The translations under genes were made by a program, and so were the position numbers. DNA of 13,745 nucleotides. Origin: Desulfobacteraceae bacterium. Its GTDB lineage: Bacteria; Desulfobacterota; Desulfobacteria; Desulfobacterales; Desulfobacteraceae. The notes under the pieces are model-generated. The model did no database searches and was not told where the DNA came from. It worked only from the letters and a program-made list of their open reading frames with translations. The stretch lies in the NCBI GenBank assembly GCA_003354055.1, contig PIVQ01000124.1, positions 1 through 13,745 on the forward strand, given 5' to 3'. This document shows, piece by piece, positions 1 to 6,862 of the stretch (its first letter is position 1; each line of letters opens with the position of its first letter).

Positions 1-81
1 AAAAAGCCCTTTTTGGCCTGCCTGCCGCAAGGGGCCGTCCGAGTAAGAAGAGAGTGTATGGTATCCGATTCGAGTATTCAT
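1..81 (-). CDS. Possible partial ORF running off the left edge (unrecognised)
   Basis: An ATG at 81 on the minus strand opens 27 codons that run without a stop to the window edge. A GGA lies 7 nt upstream of the ATG as a weak ribosome binding site. The peptide is not one I recognise. The plus strand is also open here (frame 1, from the edge to a TAA at 133-135), so the coding strand is not settled. It is listed only because the region would otherwise be empty. Confidence 0.22.
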   Translation of the reverse strand, partial: MNTRIGYHTLSSYSDGPLRQAGQKGLF

Positions 82-210
82 TTTTTTCCAATACCACAGA
101 CCGGCCCTGTTTTCAATTCAATCGAAAAATTTTAAAATATTGAATCAATAAATTTATCAATCAGCAATGCCGGATTATCCAATCTATTTTACCCACCTGG
201 ATTGACGACC

Positions 211-239
211 TTTACAAACCTTCGGGCCAGTCTTATATT
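211..239 (+). promoter_or_regulatory. Candidate sigma70 promoter of the rdgB operon
   Basis: TTTACA (211-216) and TATATT (234-239) are separated by exactly 17 nt, each differing from consensus at one base. The predicted transcription start is near 246. That leaves a 35-nt leader carrying AAGGAG before the GTG at 281. The rest of 82-210 is AT-rich, and I see no other feature in it. Confidence 0.55.
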
Positions 240-280
240 AAGCCAAAATTTTGCAACCACCCATCCCTAAGGAGCGCACA

Positions 281-922
281 GTGAAACAGATCATTGTACT
301 GGCCACAACCAACAAAGGCAAAACCAAAGAGATGCAGGAGATCCTCAAGGGTTATCCCATTGAGATTAAAAACCTGTCTGATTTCGGCCCCATTCCCGAA
401 GTGATTGAAGACGGAGAAACCTTTGATGACAATGCCTATAAAAAAGCGGCATTTACCGCCAAGGTGCTGGGATATCCTGCCCTGGCAGATGACTCAGGAC
501 TCTGCGTGGAAACCCTGGACGGTGCACCCGGGGTTTATTCTGCCCGGTATGCAGGTGAGAATGCCACGGATGCAGATAATGTGGCCAAGTTGCTTGAGGC
601 ATTAAAGGATGAAGAAAACCGGAAGGCTGCCTTTCAATGCGTGATCTCCATTGCCGTTCCCACAGGGGCAGCCCTGACCTATGAAGGCAGTTGTGAAGGG
701 GTATTAACCCGTGAACCTGCCGGAGACAACGGGTTCGGCTATGATCCGCTTTTCTTCTTTCCTGAGTTCAACAAAACCTTTGCCCAGCTAAGCCTTGCCG
801 AGAAAGCCCAGGTCAGCCACCGGGGTAAAGCGCTCAAGGAAGTGACCGATGAAATGGACAAAATCATAGACTGGATAGAGATCAATATGCCCCAGTTTAA
901 ACGGGTGCCCTGCCACAAATAA
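281..922 (+). CDS. rdgB: RdgB/HAM1-type XTP/dITP pyrophosphatase
   Basis: This cytosolic enzyme hydrolyses non-canonical purine triphosphates (dITP, XTP, ITP) to the monophosphate and pyrophosphate, keeping deaminated bases out of DNA and RNA. The 213 residues carry the family landmarks in order: the nucleotide-binding TTNKGK at 9-14, ADDSGL at 69-74 with the catalytic aspartates, GVYSARYAG at 84-92, GFGYDP at 151-156 and SHRGKAL at 179-185. Length is normal for a bacterial RdgB. I chose GTG at 281 because AAGGAG (269-274) lies 6 nt upstream and the family motif begins within ten residues. A longer frame from TTG at 251 would start about 5 nt after the predicted transcription start and adds ten residues unlike the family. 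It is the first gene of a four-gene operon. Identification is firm. Confidence 0.95.
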   Translation: MKQIIVLATTNKGKTKEMQEILKGYPIEIKNLSDFGPIPEVIEDGETFDDNAYKKAAFTAKVLGYPALADDSGLCVETLDGAPGVYSARYAGENATDADNVAKLLEALKDEENRKAAFQCVISIAVPTGAALTYEGSCEGVLTREPAGDNGFGYDPLFFFPEFNKTFAQLSLAEKAQVSHRGKALKEVTDEMDKIIDWIEINMPQFKRVPCHK

Positions 923-940
923 GTTTCACAAGGAGAACCC

Positions 941-1540
941 ATGGTACAGACAATTGATATGGATGCATTTAAAGAACTGGTGAAGTCCAACCGGTCCTGC
1001 CGCAGGTTTGACAACAGTGTGAAGATCAGTTCCCAGACCCTTGAAGGGCTGGTGGACCTGGCCAGGCACACAGCGTCGGCTGCCAACAAACAGCCCTTGA
1101 AGTACGTTTTGTCAACGGATCCGGCCAAAAACGATGAGATTTATTCCTGCCTTGGATGGGCGGCCTATCTTACCAAATGGAAGGGCCCTGAAAAAGCGGA
1201 ACAGCCCACCGGATACATTGTTGTGTTGGGGGACAAATCCGTTGCAGACAAGTTCTGGTGCGACCATGGCATTGCTGCCCAAACCATTCTTCTGGGAGCC
1301 CGTGCCCAGGGCCTTGCAGGGTGTATGTTCGGCGCCATCAATATTAAAAAGCTCAAAGGATTTCTCAATATTGCAGACCATCTGGAGGTCAAGCTGGTGA
1401 TTGCCCTTGGCAAACCTGTTGAAACCGCTCAAATTGACGAGTTGGGAGAAGACGGAGATATAAAGTACTGGCGGGATGAAGATCAGGTTCACCACGTGCC
1501 CAAGCGTAAACTTTCAGACCTGATCCTGGGTTCCTGGTAA
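941..1540 (+). CDS. Nitroreductase family FMN oxidoreductase
   Basis: This small (199 residues) flavoprotein has the nitroreductase fold, a family whose dimeric members use FMN and NAD(P)H. Visible landmarks are the N-terminal RSCRRF (18-23), where arginines contact the FMN phosphate, SAANKQP (46-52), corresponding to the usual SxxNxQP flavin-contact motif, and a GIAAQ helix with GLAGC (about 110-128). A family-like tail contains YWRDEDQVHHVPKR (176-189). There is no ferredoxin domain or signal peptide, so it is cytosolic. AGGAG at 931-935 sits 5 nt before the ATG, and the gene begins 18 nt after rdgB. The physiological substrate is not predictable. Members act on nitroaromatics, quinones or enones, or have specialised biosynthetic roles. 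Its place directly before a radical SAM gene suggests a shared pathway, which is inference. Confidence 0.88.
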   Translation: MVQTIDMDAFKELVKSNRSCRRFDNSVKISSQTLEGLVDLARHTASAANKQPLKYVLSTDPAKNDEIYSCLGWAAYLTKWKGPEKAEQPTGYIVVLGDKSVADKFWCDHGIAAQTILLGARAQGLAGCMFGAINIKKLKGFLNIADHLEVKLVIALGKPVETAQIDELGEDGDIKYWRDEDQVHHVPKRKLSDLILGSW

Positions 1541-1544
1541 ACGG

Positions 1545-3299
1545 GTGAAGGTTCTTTTTGTCAATCCGGCCTGCCTGGACAAACGGGTCACTGACCAGGA
1601 TGCCCTGGTGGTTCCCATCGGATTATACTATCTGGCTGCCCAGCTCATGGATAAGGGTATTTCTGCGCCCATACTGAATCTTGCAGGACTTGAAAATCAG
1701 TCCGGAGCCTTGTCTCAACCCAATGGGGAGAACCCACCGCCCCCCCTTGCCCTTTTCACTGACGCCATCCAAAAAGAACAACCGGACATCATCGGGTTTT
1801 CCGTAACAAACCCCAGTCGGTTCAATGCCCAGGCCTGCGCAAAGGCGGCCCGGAAGATTCTACCCCATGTCCTGATCATTTTCGGAGGACCGGCCCCCAC
1901 GTTTATGGCGGAGCATTTGTTCAAGGCCTGTCCTGAACTGGACATTGTGATAAAAGGTGAGGGTGAACTTGCCGTTGAAAAGTTTGTTAAAGCCGTACAG
2001 CTACATAAGAAGACCGGTAAAGGCTATCGAATCCCGGACTCTTTAGGCCAGGTTCAGGGGATAGTCTTCAGGCAGGGAAAGACCCTTGTCGACACCGGAA
2101 ACGCCCGGCTCGTCCAGGACCTGGACACCCTGGTTCATCCGTCCAAATACTTCAAGTACCAGCACCTGGCCATGTCCAGGGGATGCCCCGGCAAATGCAC
2201 CTTTTGCGGTTCTCCCAAATTCTGGGGAACGTCAAAGGTCAGACGCCACTCCGCAGACTGGTTCTTTAAAGAGATTCAGGCCCTGGCCAAAACCGGGATC
2301 ACACATTTCTTTATTTCAGACGATACCTTTACCATGGACCGGGCAACGGTTATTGAACTCTGTGAAATTATCATTAGTTCAGGGCTGTCCATCACCTGGA
2401 ACGCCATTTCCAGAGTGGACTATATTGATGAAAAGCTTTTGCATGCCATGCGCAGGGCCGGATGTATCCAGATCAGTTACGGTGTCGAATCCGGTTCGGA
2501 CACCATCAAAAAGATACTTGGCAAACCCATTGATAATGAGGCCTGTATCCGGACCTTTGATCTGACAAGATCCCACGGCATTCTGCCCAGGGCCTATTTT
2601 ATTTACGGATCTCCGCGAGAGACGAAGGCCACCATAGACGAGAGCATCGCCCTGATGAAGCGACTGGCCCCTTTGAGCACGGTATTTTATATGCTGGTTC
2701 TCTTTCCCGGCACACATTTGTATAACAGGGCCGGACAAAAAGGGCTGGTCACCGATGATATATGGTTTCAGGAGATTGAAGACCTGCCCTGGTTTGACTT
2801 GGATCCGGACCTGGATTTCAATGGGGTAAAAGCCTTTGGTGACCGGTTGAGGCATGCTTTTTTCAGCGATCTTACCCAATTCATTGACACCCTTGAACTG
2901 AAACCGGACAAAACGCTTTTTCCATTTCATGCCGATTTTTTATCCCGTCTTGCCCTGACCTTTTCCCATGGTGAATATGCAAATGATCCGCGTATTAAAA
3001 ACCCGGAACAGATTGCGGCATCCCTGTTTGAAAGAGCTCTTGGCTATGACCACGATCCAAGAGCCTACCTGGGCCTTGCCATGATTCATCAAAAAAATAA
3101 AAATTTCAAGGATGCCATTGCCCGGCTTGAAACCGGCCTTACCTTTTTCCCAAACCACAAGGATCTTTGTGTCTGCATGGGAGTATGCCTCATGAATCAG
3201 GACAACTTTTCAAAGGCACTTACTTTTTTTACCCGGTTTGACAAGGATCCCGGCCTGGGGCATTATATAGACATCTGCAACCACCGCATAAATTCTTAA
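1545..3299 (+). CDS. B12-binding-domain radical SAM protein with C-terminal TPRs
   Basis: The protein has 584 residues in three parts. Residues 1-150 look like a cobalamin-binding Rossmann domain (KVLFVNP start, PIGLYYLA, DIIGFSV, IIFGGPAPT, IKGEGE), without a DxHxxG motif, as is common in this class. Residues 205-400 are the radical SAM core with a CxxxCxxC cluster site at Cys214, Cys218 and Cys221, followed by YGVESGSD. Residues 505-572 form two TPR-like helical repeats. Family knowledge: such proteins bind a 4Fe-4S cluster and SAM, and often methylate unactivated carbons or rearrange lipids, cofactors or natural products. The substrate here is unknown. GTG starts 4 nt after the nitroreductase stop with no clear Shine-Dalgarno sequence, so translational coupling is likely. 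A C7 run at 1740-1746 encodes a tetraproline near the N-terminus. Confidence 0.87.
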   Translation: MKVLFVNPACLDKRVTDQDALVVPIGLYYLAAQLMDKGISAPILNLAGLENQSGALSQPNGENPPPPLALFTDAIQKEQPDIIGFSVTNPSRFNAQACAKAARKILPHVLIIFGGPAPTFMAEHLFKACPELDIVIKGEGELAVEKFVKAVQLHKKTGKGYRIPDSLGQVQGIVFRQGKTLVDTGNARLVQDLDTLVHPSKYFKYQHLAMSRGCPGKCTFCGSPKFWGTSKVRRHSADWFFKEIQALAKTGITHFFISDDTFTMDRATVIELCEIIISSGLSITWNAISRVDYIDEKLLHAMRRAGCIQISYGVESGSDTIKKILGKPIDNEACIRTFDLTRSHGILPRAYFIYGSPRETKATIDESIALMKRLAPLSTVFYMLVLFPGTHLYNRAGQKGLVTDDIWFQEIEDLPWFDLDPDLDFNGVKAFGDRLRHAFFSDLTQFIDTLELKPDKTLFPFHADFLSRLALTFSHGEYANDPRIKNPEQIAASLFERALGYDHDPRAYLGLAMIHQKNKNFKDAIARLETGLTFFPNHKDLCVCMGVCLMNQDNFSKALTFFTRFDKDPGLGHYIDICNHRINS

Positions 3300-3310
3300 G
3301 AGACGCAACA

Positions 3311-5083
3311 ATGACCGATACCATGAATTATAAACTGGCAAATATTGCCCGACAGGAACTTAAACGCCAGGCCCTGCGAGGAGAAATCCTTTTCAGCGAA
3401 TCCGAACAAGCCCTGGAACAAATTCTTGAGGCACCCTCCCCTGCCACCCTTATCCAGTCTTTTCCGGACCAGGATTTATATTACCTCATGCACAAGATCG
3501 GGGTACATGATTTTACCCCGGTACTGGCCCTGGCCAACTCAGAGCAATGGGAGTATATTCTGGATGTTGAGGTCTGGGAAGATGACCGCCTTGATACAAA
3601 AATGATGGGACAAGCTTTTGCCCAGCTGTTCAAGGCAGATCCCCAGCGGTTGCTGCGATGGGCCATTACTAAAAAACCGGATTTTCTTGAATTTTTCCTT
3701 TTTCACAACATGCAGATCTTTATCCGGGAACACGATGACGTGCCGCCGGAGGATTTTGATGACTATATCACTATAGACGATAAATTTTATTTCAGATTTC
3801 CGGATAAAACCCCGGCCGGGGATGAAGAGGCATCGGTCGATGCGATGTCGGCGGACCAACCCCGGGATCATGCCCCCTATGAAGATACGCCCGAACTGAT
3901 TGAAAACATGCTCAAGGCCCTGGCCCAGATGGATCTGTCCGTATATCACGGTCTCATCCTTGAAACCTTGGCGCTGCTGCCGGCAGAAACCGAAGAGGAA
4001 CAGTTCAGACTAAAAAACCTCCGTCTTGCGGAAAAAGGATTCCAGCCCACCCACGAGGCACTCGGCATTTACCAGCCCACGCGATTTTCAAGCCTTCGCA
4101 AACGGCCCAGGGGCCAATTAGCAACCCCGGTTTATGACCCTGAAATCCCCCTGCCGCCCCAGTTCTTTACCCAGTTTATTAAAGGGGATGCCCTCTTTGT
4201 TGCAGCTCTTTTACGAGTGACGGATAACGAAACAAACCTGGTGCTTCAAAACGAACTGGCAGCCCTGATCAACAAGATCATCTCTGCGGACAGAATAAAA
4301 ATACGGAACCGGGAATCCGTTGAAAAGACCATGGCAAAGGCAACTGCCTTTCTGAGCCTGGGGCTCGAAGTACTTCTTGACGGTGAATCCCAAGTGGAGG
4401 CTGCTGCCCGGCTGCTGCGGATCTATTTTATAGAAGATATTTTCAGAACCGGATCCAGGGCAGGTATTCAGCTGAAAACCCGGGCCAAAACCTGGTATGG
4501 GGACAGTTTTCTGGAAAAAAACAATCTGCCCTTAAGCTTTCTGGGCGAAGCCTATCTTGGCGTTGTCGGGGGGCTTCTCATCGAACGGCCCATGTTTTTT
4601 TCCAACTATGCAGACAAGGAATTATACCGCCACTTCGCCTCCCTTAAAGACATTCAGGCCACGGGCCGGATTCTGGAAGAGATCATTCACCTGGATGAAT
4701 TTCTGGCAGGTCTTCCCATTGATATGTCCACCTTTTCCCACGGGGTACTTACCTATAAAAGTGTAATACTCACCCTCTGGACCCGGAACCGATGCGGTCT
4801 TTCCGCAACGCCTGATTTGAGCCTGGCCCCAATTCCACTGGACAGGTTTAAGGCATTTTTTACAGACCTTTTTCAGGGCAGGGACGGGATCACTGATGAC
4901 CGGGCAAAGGATCTGCCCATATGGGCGGCTGCGGCAACAGGCCAGATAGAATCAGATCTACCCTCTCCGCTGCAGGCAATATTTTATGCCATAATCCGGG
5001 AACTGGAAGAAGAATACGGCCATGTCACTCAGGACAACCTTGATCCGCGATACATGCCCCACTTTCTCCTGGAGACTGTTTAG
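3311..5083 (+). CDS. Uncharacterised 590-residue protein (possibly DUF6178)
   Basis: This is a large, probably cytosolic protein with no signal peptide, membrane segment, nucleotide-binding loop or cysteine cluster. It is rich in alpha-helix-forming residues and has a conspicuously acidic stretch at 140-174. The N-terminal part (LANIARQELKRQ, and later DQDLYYLM) reminds me of a family found mainly in deltaproteobacterial lineages and catalogued as DUF6178. I cannot confirm that without a profile search. It begins 11 nt after the radical SAM gene and ends 1 nt before the palindromic element, so it is the last gene of the operon. ATG at 3311 has only a weak AAGAGA upstream (3298-3303); ATG at 3323 is an alternative. 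Co-transcription with the radical SAM gene hints at a shared role, but no function can be assigned. Confidence 0.75.
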   Translation: MTDTMNYKLANIARQELKRQALRGEILFSESEQALEQILEAPSPATLIQSFPDQDLYYLMHKIGVHDFTPVLALANSEQWEYILDVEVWEDDRLDTKMMGQAFAQLFKADPQRLLRWAITKKPDFLEFFLFHNMQIFIREHDDVPPEDFDDYITIDDKFYFRFPDKTPAGDEEASVDAMSADQPRDHAPYEDTPELIENMLKALAQMDLSVYHGLILETLALLPAETEEEQFRLKNLRLAEKGFQPTHEALGIYQPTRFSSLRKRPRGQLATPVYDPEIPLPPQFFTQFIKGDALFVAALLRVTDNETNLVLQNELAALINKIISADRIKIRNRESVEKTMAKATAFLSLGLEVLLDGESQVEAAARLLRIYFIEDIFRTGSRAGIQLKTRAKTWYGDSFLEKNNLPLSFLGEAYLGVVGGLLIERPMFFSNYADKELYRHFASLKDIQATGRILEEIIHLDEFLAGLPIDMSTFSHGVLTYKSVILTLWTRNRCGLSATPDLSLAPIPLDRFKAFFTDLFQGRDGITDDRAKDLPIWAAAATGQIESDLPSPLQAIFYAIIRELEEEYGHVTQDNLDPRYMPHFLLETV

Positions 5084-5084
5084 C

Positions 5085-5206
5085 GCTTGAACGAAAGCTC
5101 ACCCATCTGCCGCGTTGCTGCAAAAGTCTAAAATCCTCATGTACAAAAGTACACTCCGGTTTCAGACTTTCTTGCGCCTTGCATATGGGCAAGCTTTCAT
5201 CCAAGC
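5085..5206. repeat. 122-bp imperfect palindrome (REP/MITE-like intergenic element)
   Basis: The outer arms 5085-5110 and 5181-5206 pair at 21 of 26 positions. Inner arms 5122-5144 and 5149-5171 pair around a central GTAC-AAAA-GTAC. An unpaired internal loop lies between the two stems. It carries no coding frame. It starts 1 nt after the stop of the upstream gene and sits between convergent genes. The size and architecture fit a dispersed palindromic element and could also stop transcription. No second copy exists in the window, so repeat status is an inference. Confidence 0.65.
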
Positions 5207-5244
5207 ACGGGTTTTTGGTCAGCCAATATGGTGAATAAATTCGA

Positions 5245-5276
5245 TGAATATATAAAATAGCCTGAGGGATTCAGGC
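5245..5276 (-). terminator. Intrinsic terminator of the FliD-like gene
   Basis: Read on the minus strand, GCCTGA (5276-5271) pairs with TCAGGC (5265-5260) around a 5-nt loop. A T-rich stretch (TATTTTATAT) follows. The hairpin overlaps the TGA stop of the FliD-like gene. The stem is only 6 bp, so strength is moderate. Confidence 0.5.
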
Positions 5277-6704
5277 AAAGACATTGATCAGTGTGCTGAC
5301 ATTTTCCTGATAGATCTTTCTGGCCTCTGTACCGGCATCTGTTGCGTAAACAAGGACATGATTCTTGGAGTAGACATACCGGTCATCATCTGCGCTTCGG
5401 ATCTCCTCAAGGGCAGCACCGATTTTGGTAAAGAAACCGTCATCGCCGGCCAGGCTATCATAGATTTCTCTGAACCGGCTTTTAAAATGGGTTTCAAAAT
5501 CCGTAGCCATATCCAGGGTGCCGTCTGAGTTCAGGGTCAGACCAATATCTGACAGTTCGGATTCAACCGTTGGATGCTTTTCTTCGTTGAGTCTTGGAAA
5601 AAAACCTGATGCATCGTATCCTGACACATTATAAATTGTCACATCGCCCTGCACAACGGCAAAGGATTTGGCCTCCTCGCTCTCGTAGGACACGGTCTGG
5701 GTTTCCAGAACGGCTGAATTCAGATCTTCAAACAGGGCTTTTTTCAGTGAGTTGCTGATAAAATAATCGTTCTCGTCTATCCATTCGATAATATTGTTAT
5801 ATTCCCCAATCACATTGGTTACGGATTCTGCCGCAGCTGAAAATCCGTACTTGGCTTCGATCTGAGTGAGTTCGGACGAGTCGGATTCCCCTGTCAGATA
5901 GGCTTGAACCGCATCACCGTCCAACTCAATTGTGTTGGAATAAAATTCAAACTCCCCCCCGTCTACTGTGTATTCGCTGTTCCGTCCGAATACGAGGGTT
6001 TGATCCAGCCCCAGTATTTCAATGAGTTCGCCTGTGGTATCTTCCACATAAAAAGATTCGTCTTTTCCGCTGTCTCCGCTGACAAGTTCAAGAAAAGAGA
6101 CTTCTTCGAGTCCGTAGTCTTCGTAATAAGATGCAGAGACCTTTTTATAGCTTGTGCTCACACTGGCACTGACATCTGCACCACTGGAATTAAAGACTCG
6201 CGCAAGCCTCAACAGCATCTCGTGGTTGGTCAGGGGATCGGTGTCGTCATTGTCAATGAGAAGTTCGATCCCATATACATCAGAACCGACAGTCAGGTCG
6301 AATTCATAGGTATCTGTGTCAAAATCCGTACGATCGACCGAGGTAAGTGAGATGGTGGTATGGGCGCGGGTCTTTGCCAGTTCCCGGGTATTGAGCAGCC
6401 AGACATTTTCTTCGGCGTTTTCATAGGCTGTGGCGATGGCAATGTCCAAATCGCTGCTTTGCGCCGTCATGGCGAGCCAGGAAAAGGATTCGGATAAATA
6501 GGAATTGGTGGACAGGGTCTGGGCTAAACTATCCAGTTTTGACCCAAGGCTTGAGGCCAGTTCGGAAATTCGTGCCCTGTTATCATAGGATTCTGCCGTA
6601 AATACCGAAACCGATTCAGGCGCAGGCGTCTTAAGGGTCTTCTCCAAAGCCTCAAAGGGAAATGGGGTTGGATTATTATTCTCGCTGACTTGTTCCATTA
6701 CCAC
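5271..6704 (-). CDS. FliD-like (flagellar cap/hook-associated 2-related) protein
   Basis: The protein has 477 residues, is strongly acidic, contains no cysteine and has no signal peptide, all in keeping with a flagellar axial protein exported by the type III route. Several segments echo FliD: a helical start with TSS-like repeats, then RVFNSSGADVSASV (about 168-181), NSEYTVDGGEF with SNTIELDG, YNNIIEWI, and an IGLTLNSDGTL signature late in the chain. It lacks the usual N-terminal FliD lead (GIDxxxLV-type) and the long C-terminal coiled coil, so it is not an ordinary FliD. It stands alone, with its own promoter and terminator and no flagellar neighbour in view. GTG at 6704 has AGGTG 7 nt upstream. 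ATG at 6698 is the alternative but lies too close to its AGGTGG. A G7 run encodes DGGE. A non-flagellar surface filament protein is possible. Confidence 0.5.
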   Translation of the reverse strand: MVMEQVSENNNPTPFPFEALEKTLKTPAPESVSVFTAESYDNRARISELASSLGSKLDSLAQTLSTNSYLSESFSWLAMTAQSSDLDIAIATAYENAEENVWLLNTRELAKTRAHTTISLTSVDRTDFDTDTYEFDLTVGSDVYGIELLIDNDDTDPLTNHEMLLRLARVFNSSGADVSASVSTSYKKVSASYYEDYGLEEVSFLELVSGDSGKDESFYVEDTTGELIEILGLDQTLVFGRNSEYTVDGGEFEFYSNTIELDGDAVQAYLTGESDSSELTQIEAKYGFSAAAESVTNVIGEYNNIIEWIDENDYFISNSLKKALFEDLNSAVLETQTVSYESEEAKSFAVVQGDVTIYNVSGYDASGFFPRLNEEKHPTVESELSDIGLTLNSDGTLDMATDFETHFKSRFREIYDSLAGDDGFFTKIGAALEEIRSADDDRYVYSKNHVLVYATDAGTEARKIYQENVSTLINVFA

Positions 6705-6747
6705 CTATTAACACCTGTTAGCGCTTAATTACTTTGATACGTCCTTT

Positions 6748-6776
6748 ATCATACCATATCTATTTTCACCCAACAA
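6748..6776 (-). promoter_or_regulatory. Candidate promoter of the FliD-like gene
   Basis: On the minus strand TTGTTG (6776-6771) and TATGAT (6753-6748) are spaced 17 nt apart. The -10 is good and the -35 weak. The start near 6741 gives a leader of about 36 nt containing the AGGTG ribosome site. I found no sigma28-type flagellar promoter (TAAA-N15-GCCGATAA) in the 158-nt intergenic region. Confidence 0.4.
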
Positions 6777-6827
6777 TCTGATTTTTTTCCCAATTCCCTC
6801 CTTTAGCACCCGGAAGGCTTGAGGGGA

Positions 6828-6856
6828 TTGTCAAATATTATTTAAAGGGGTATACA
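6828..6856 (+). promoter_or_regulatory. Candidate sigma70 promoter of the phosphopantetheinyl transferase gene
   Basis: TTGTCA (6828-6833) and TATACA (6851-6856) are separated by exactly 17 nt, each one base from consensus. Initiation about 7 nt after the -10 falls at or next to the ATG at 6863, implying a leaderless or nearly leaderless message. Confidence 0.55.
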
Positions 6857-6862
6857 TCAGCC

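Noticed and set aside
8..24. GG-N10-GC spacing resembling a sigma54 promoter
   Set aside because: The TGGCAC and TTGC elements are poorly matched, and no gene starts at a suitable distance on the plus strand.
941..1540. Nitroreductase-fold protein beside a B12 protein could be BluB, the lower-ligand enzyme
   Set aside because: Its sequence reads as an ordinary small nitroreductase with a typical family tail. I see no BluB-specific motif, and the neighbour binds B12 rather than making it.
2379..2930. 183-codon open frame antisense to the radical SAM gene
   Set aside because: It is fully inside a well-supported gene, with no family resemblance and no promoter or ribosome site.
5904..6350. 148-codon open frame on the plus strand
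   Set aside because: It lies wholly antisense to the FliD-like gene, has no ribosome site and no recognisable protein character.
6709..6720. TAACA-CC-TGTTA palindrome upstream of the FliD-like gene as an operator
   Set aside because: The arms are only 5 bp, it overlaps the ribosome-site region and is unique in the window, so it is indistinguishable from chance.
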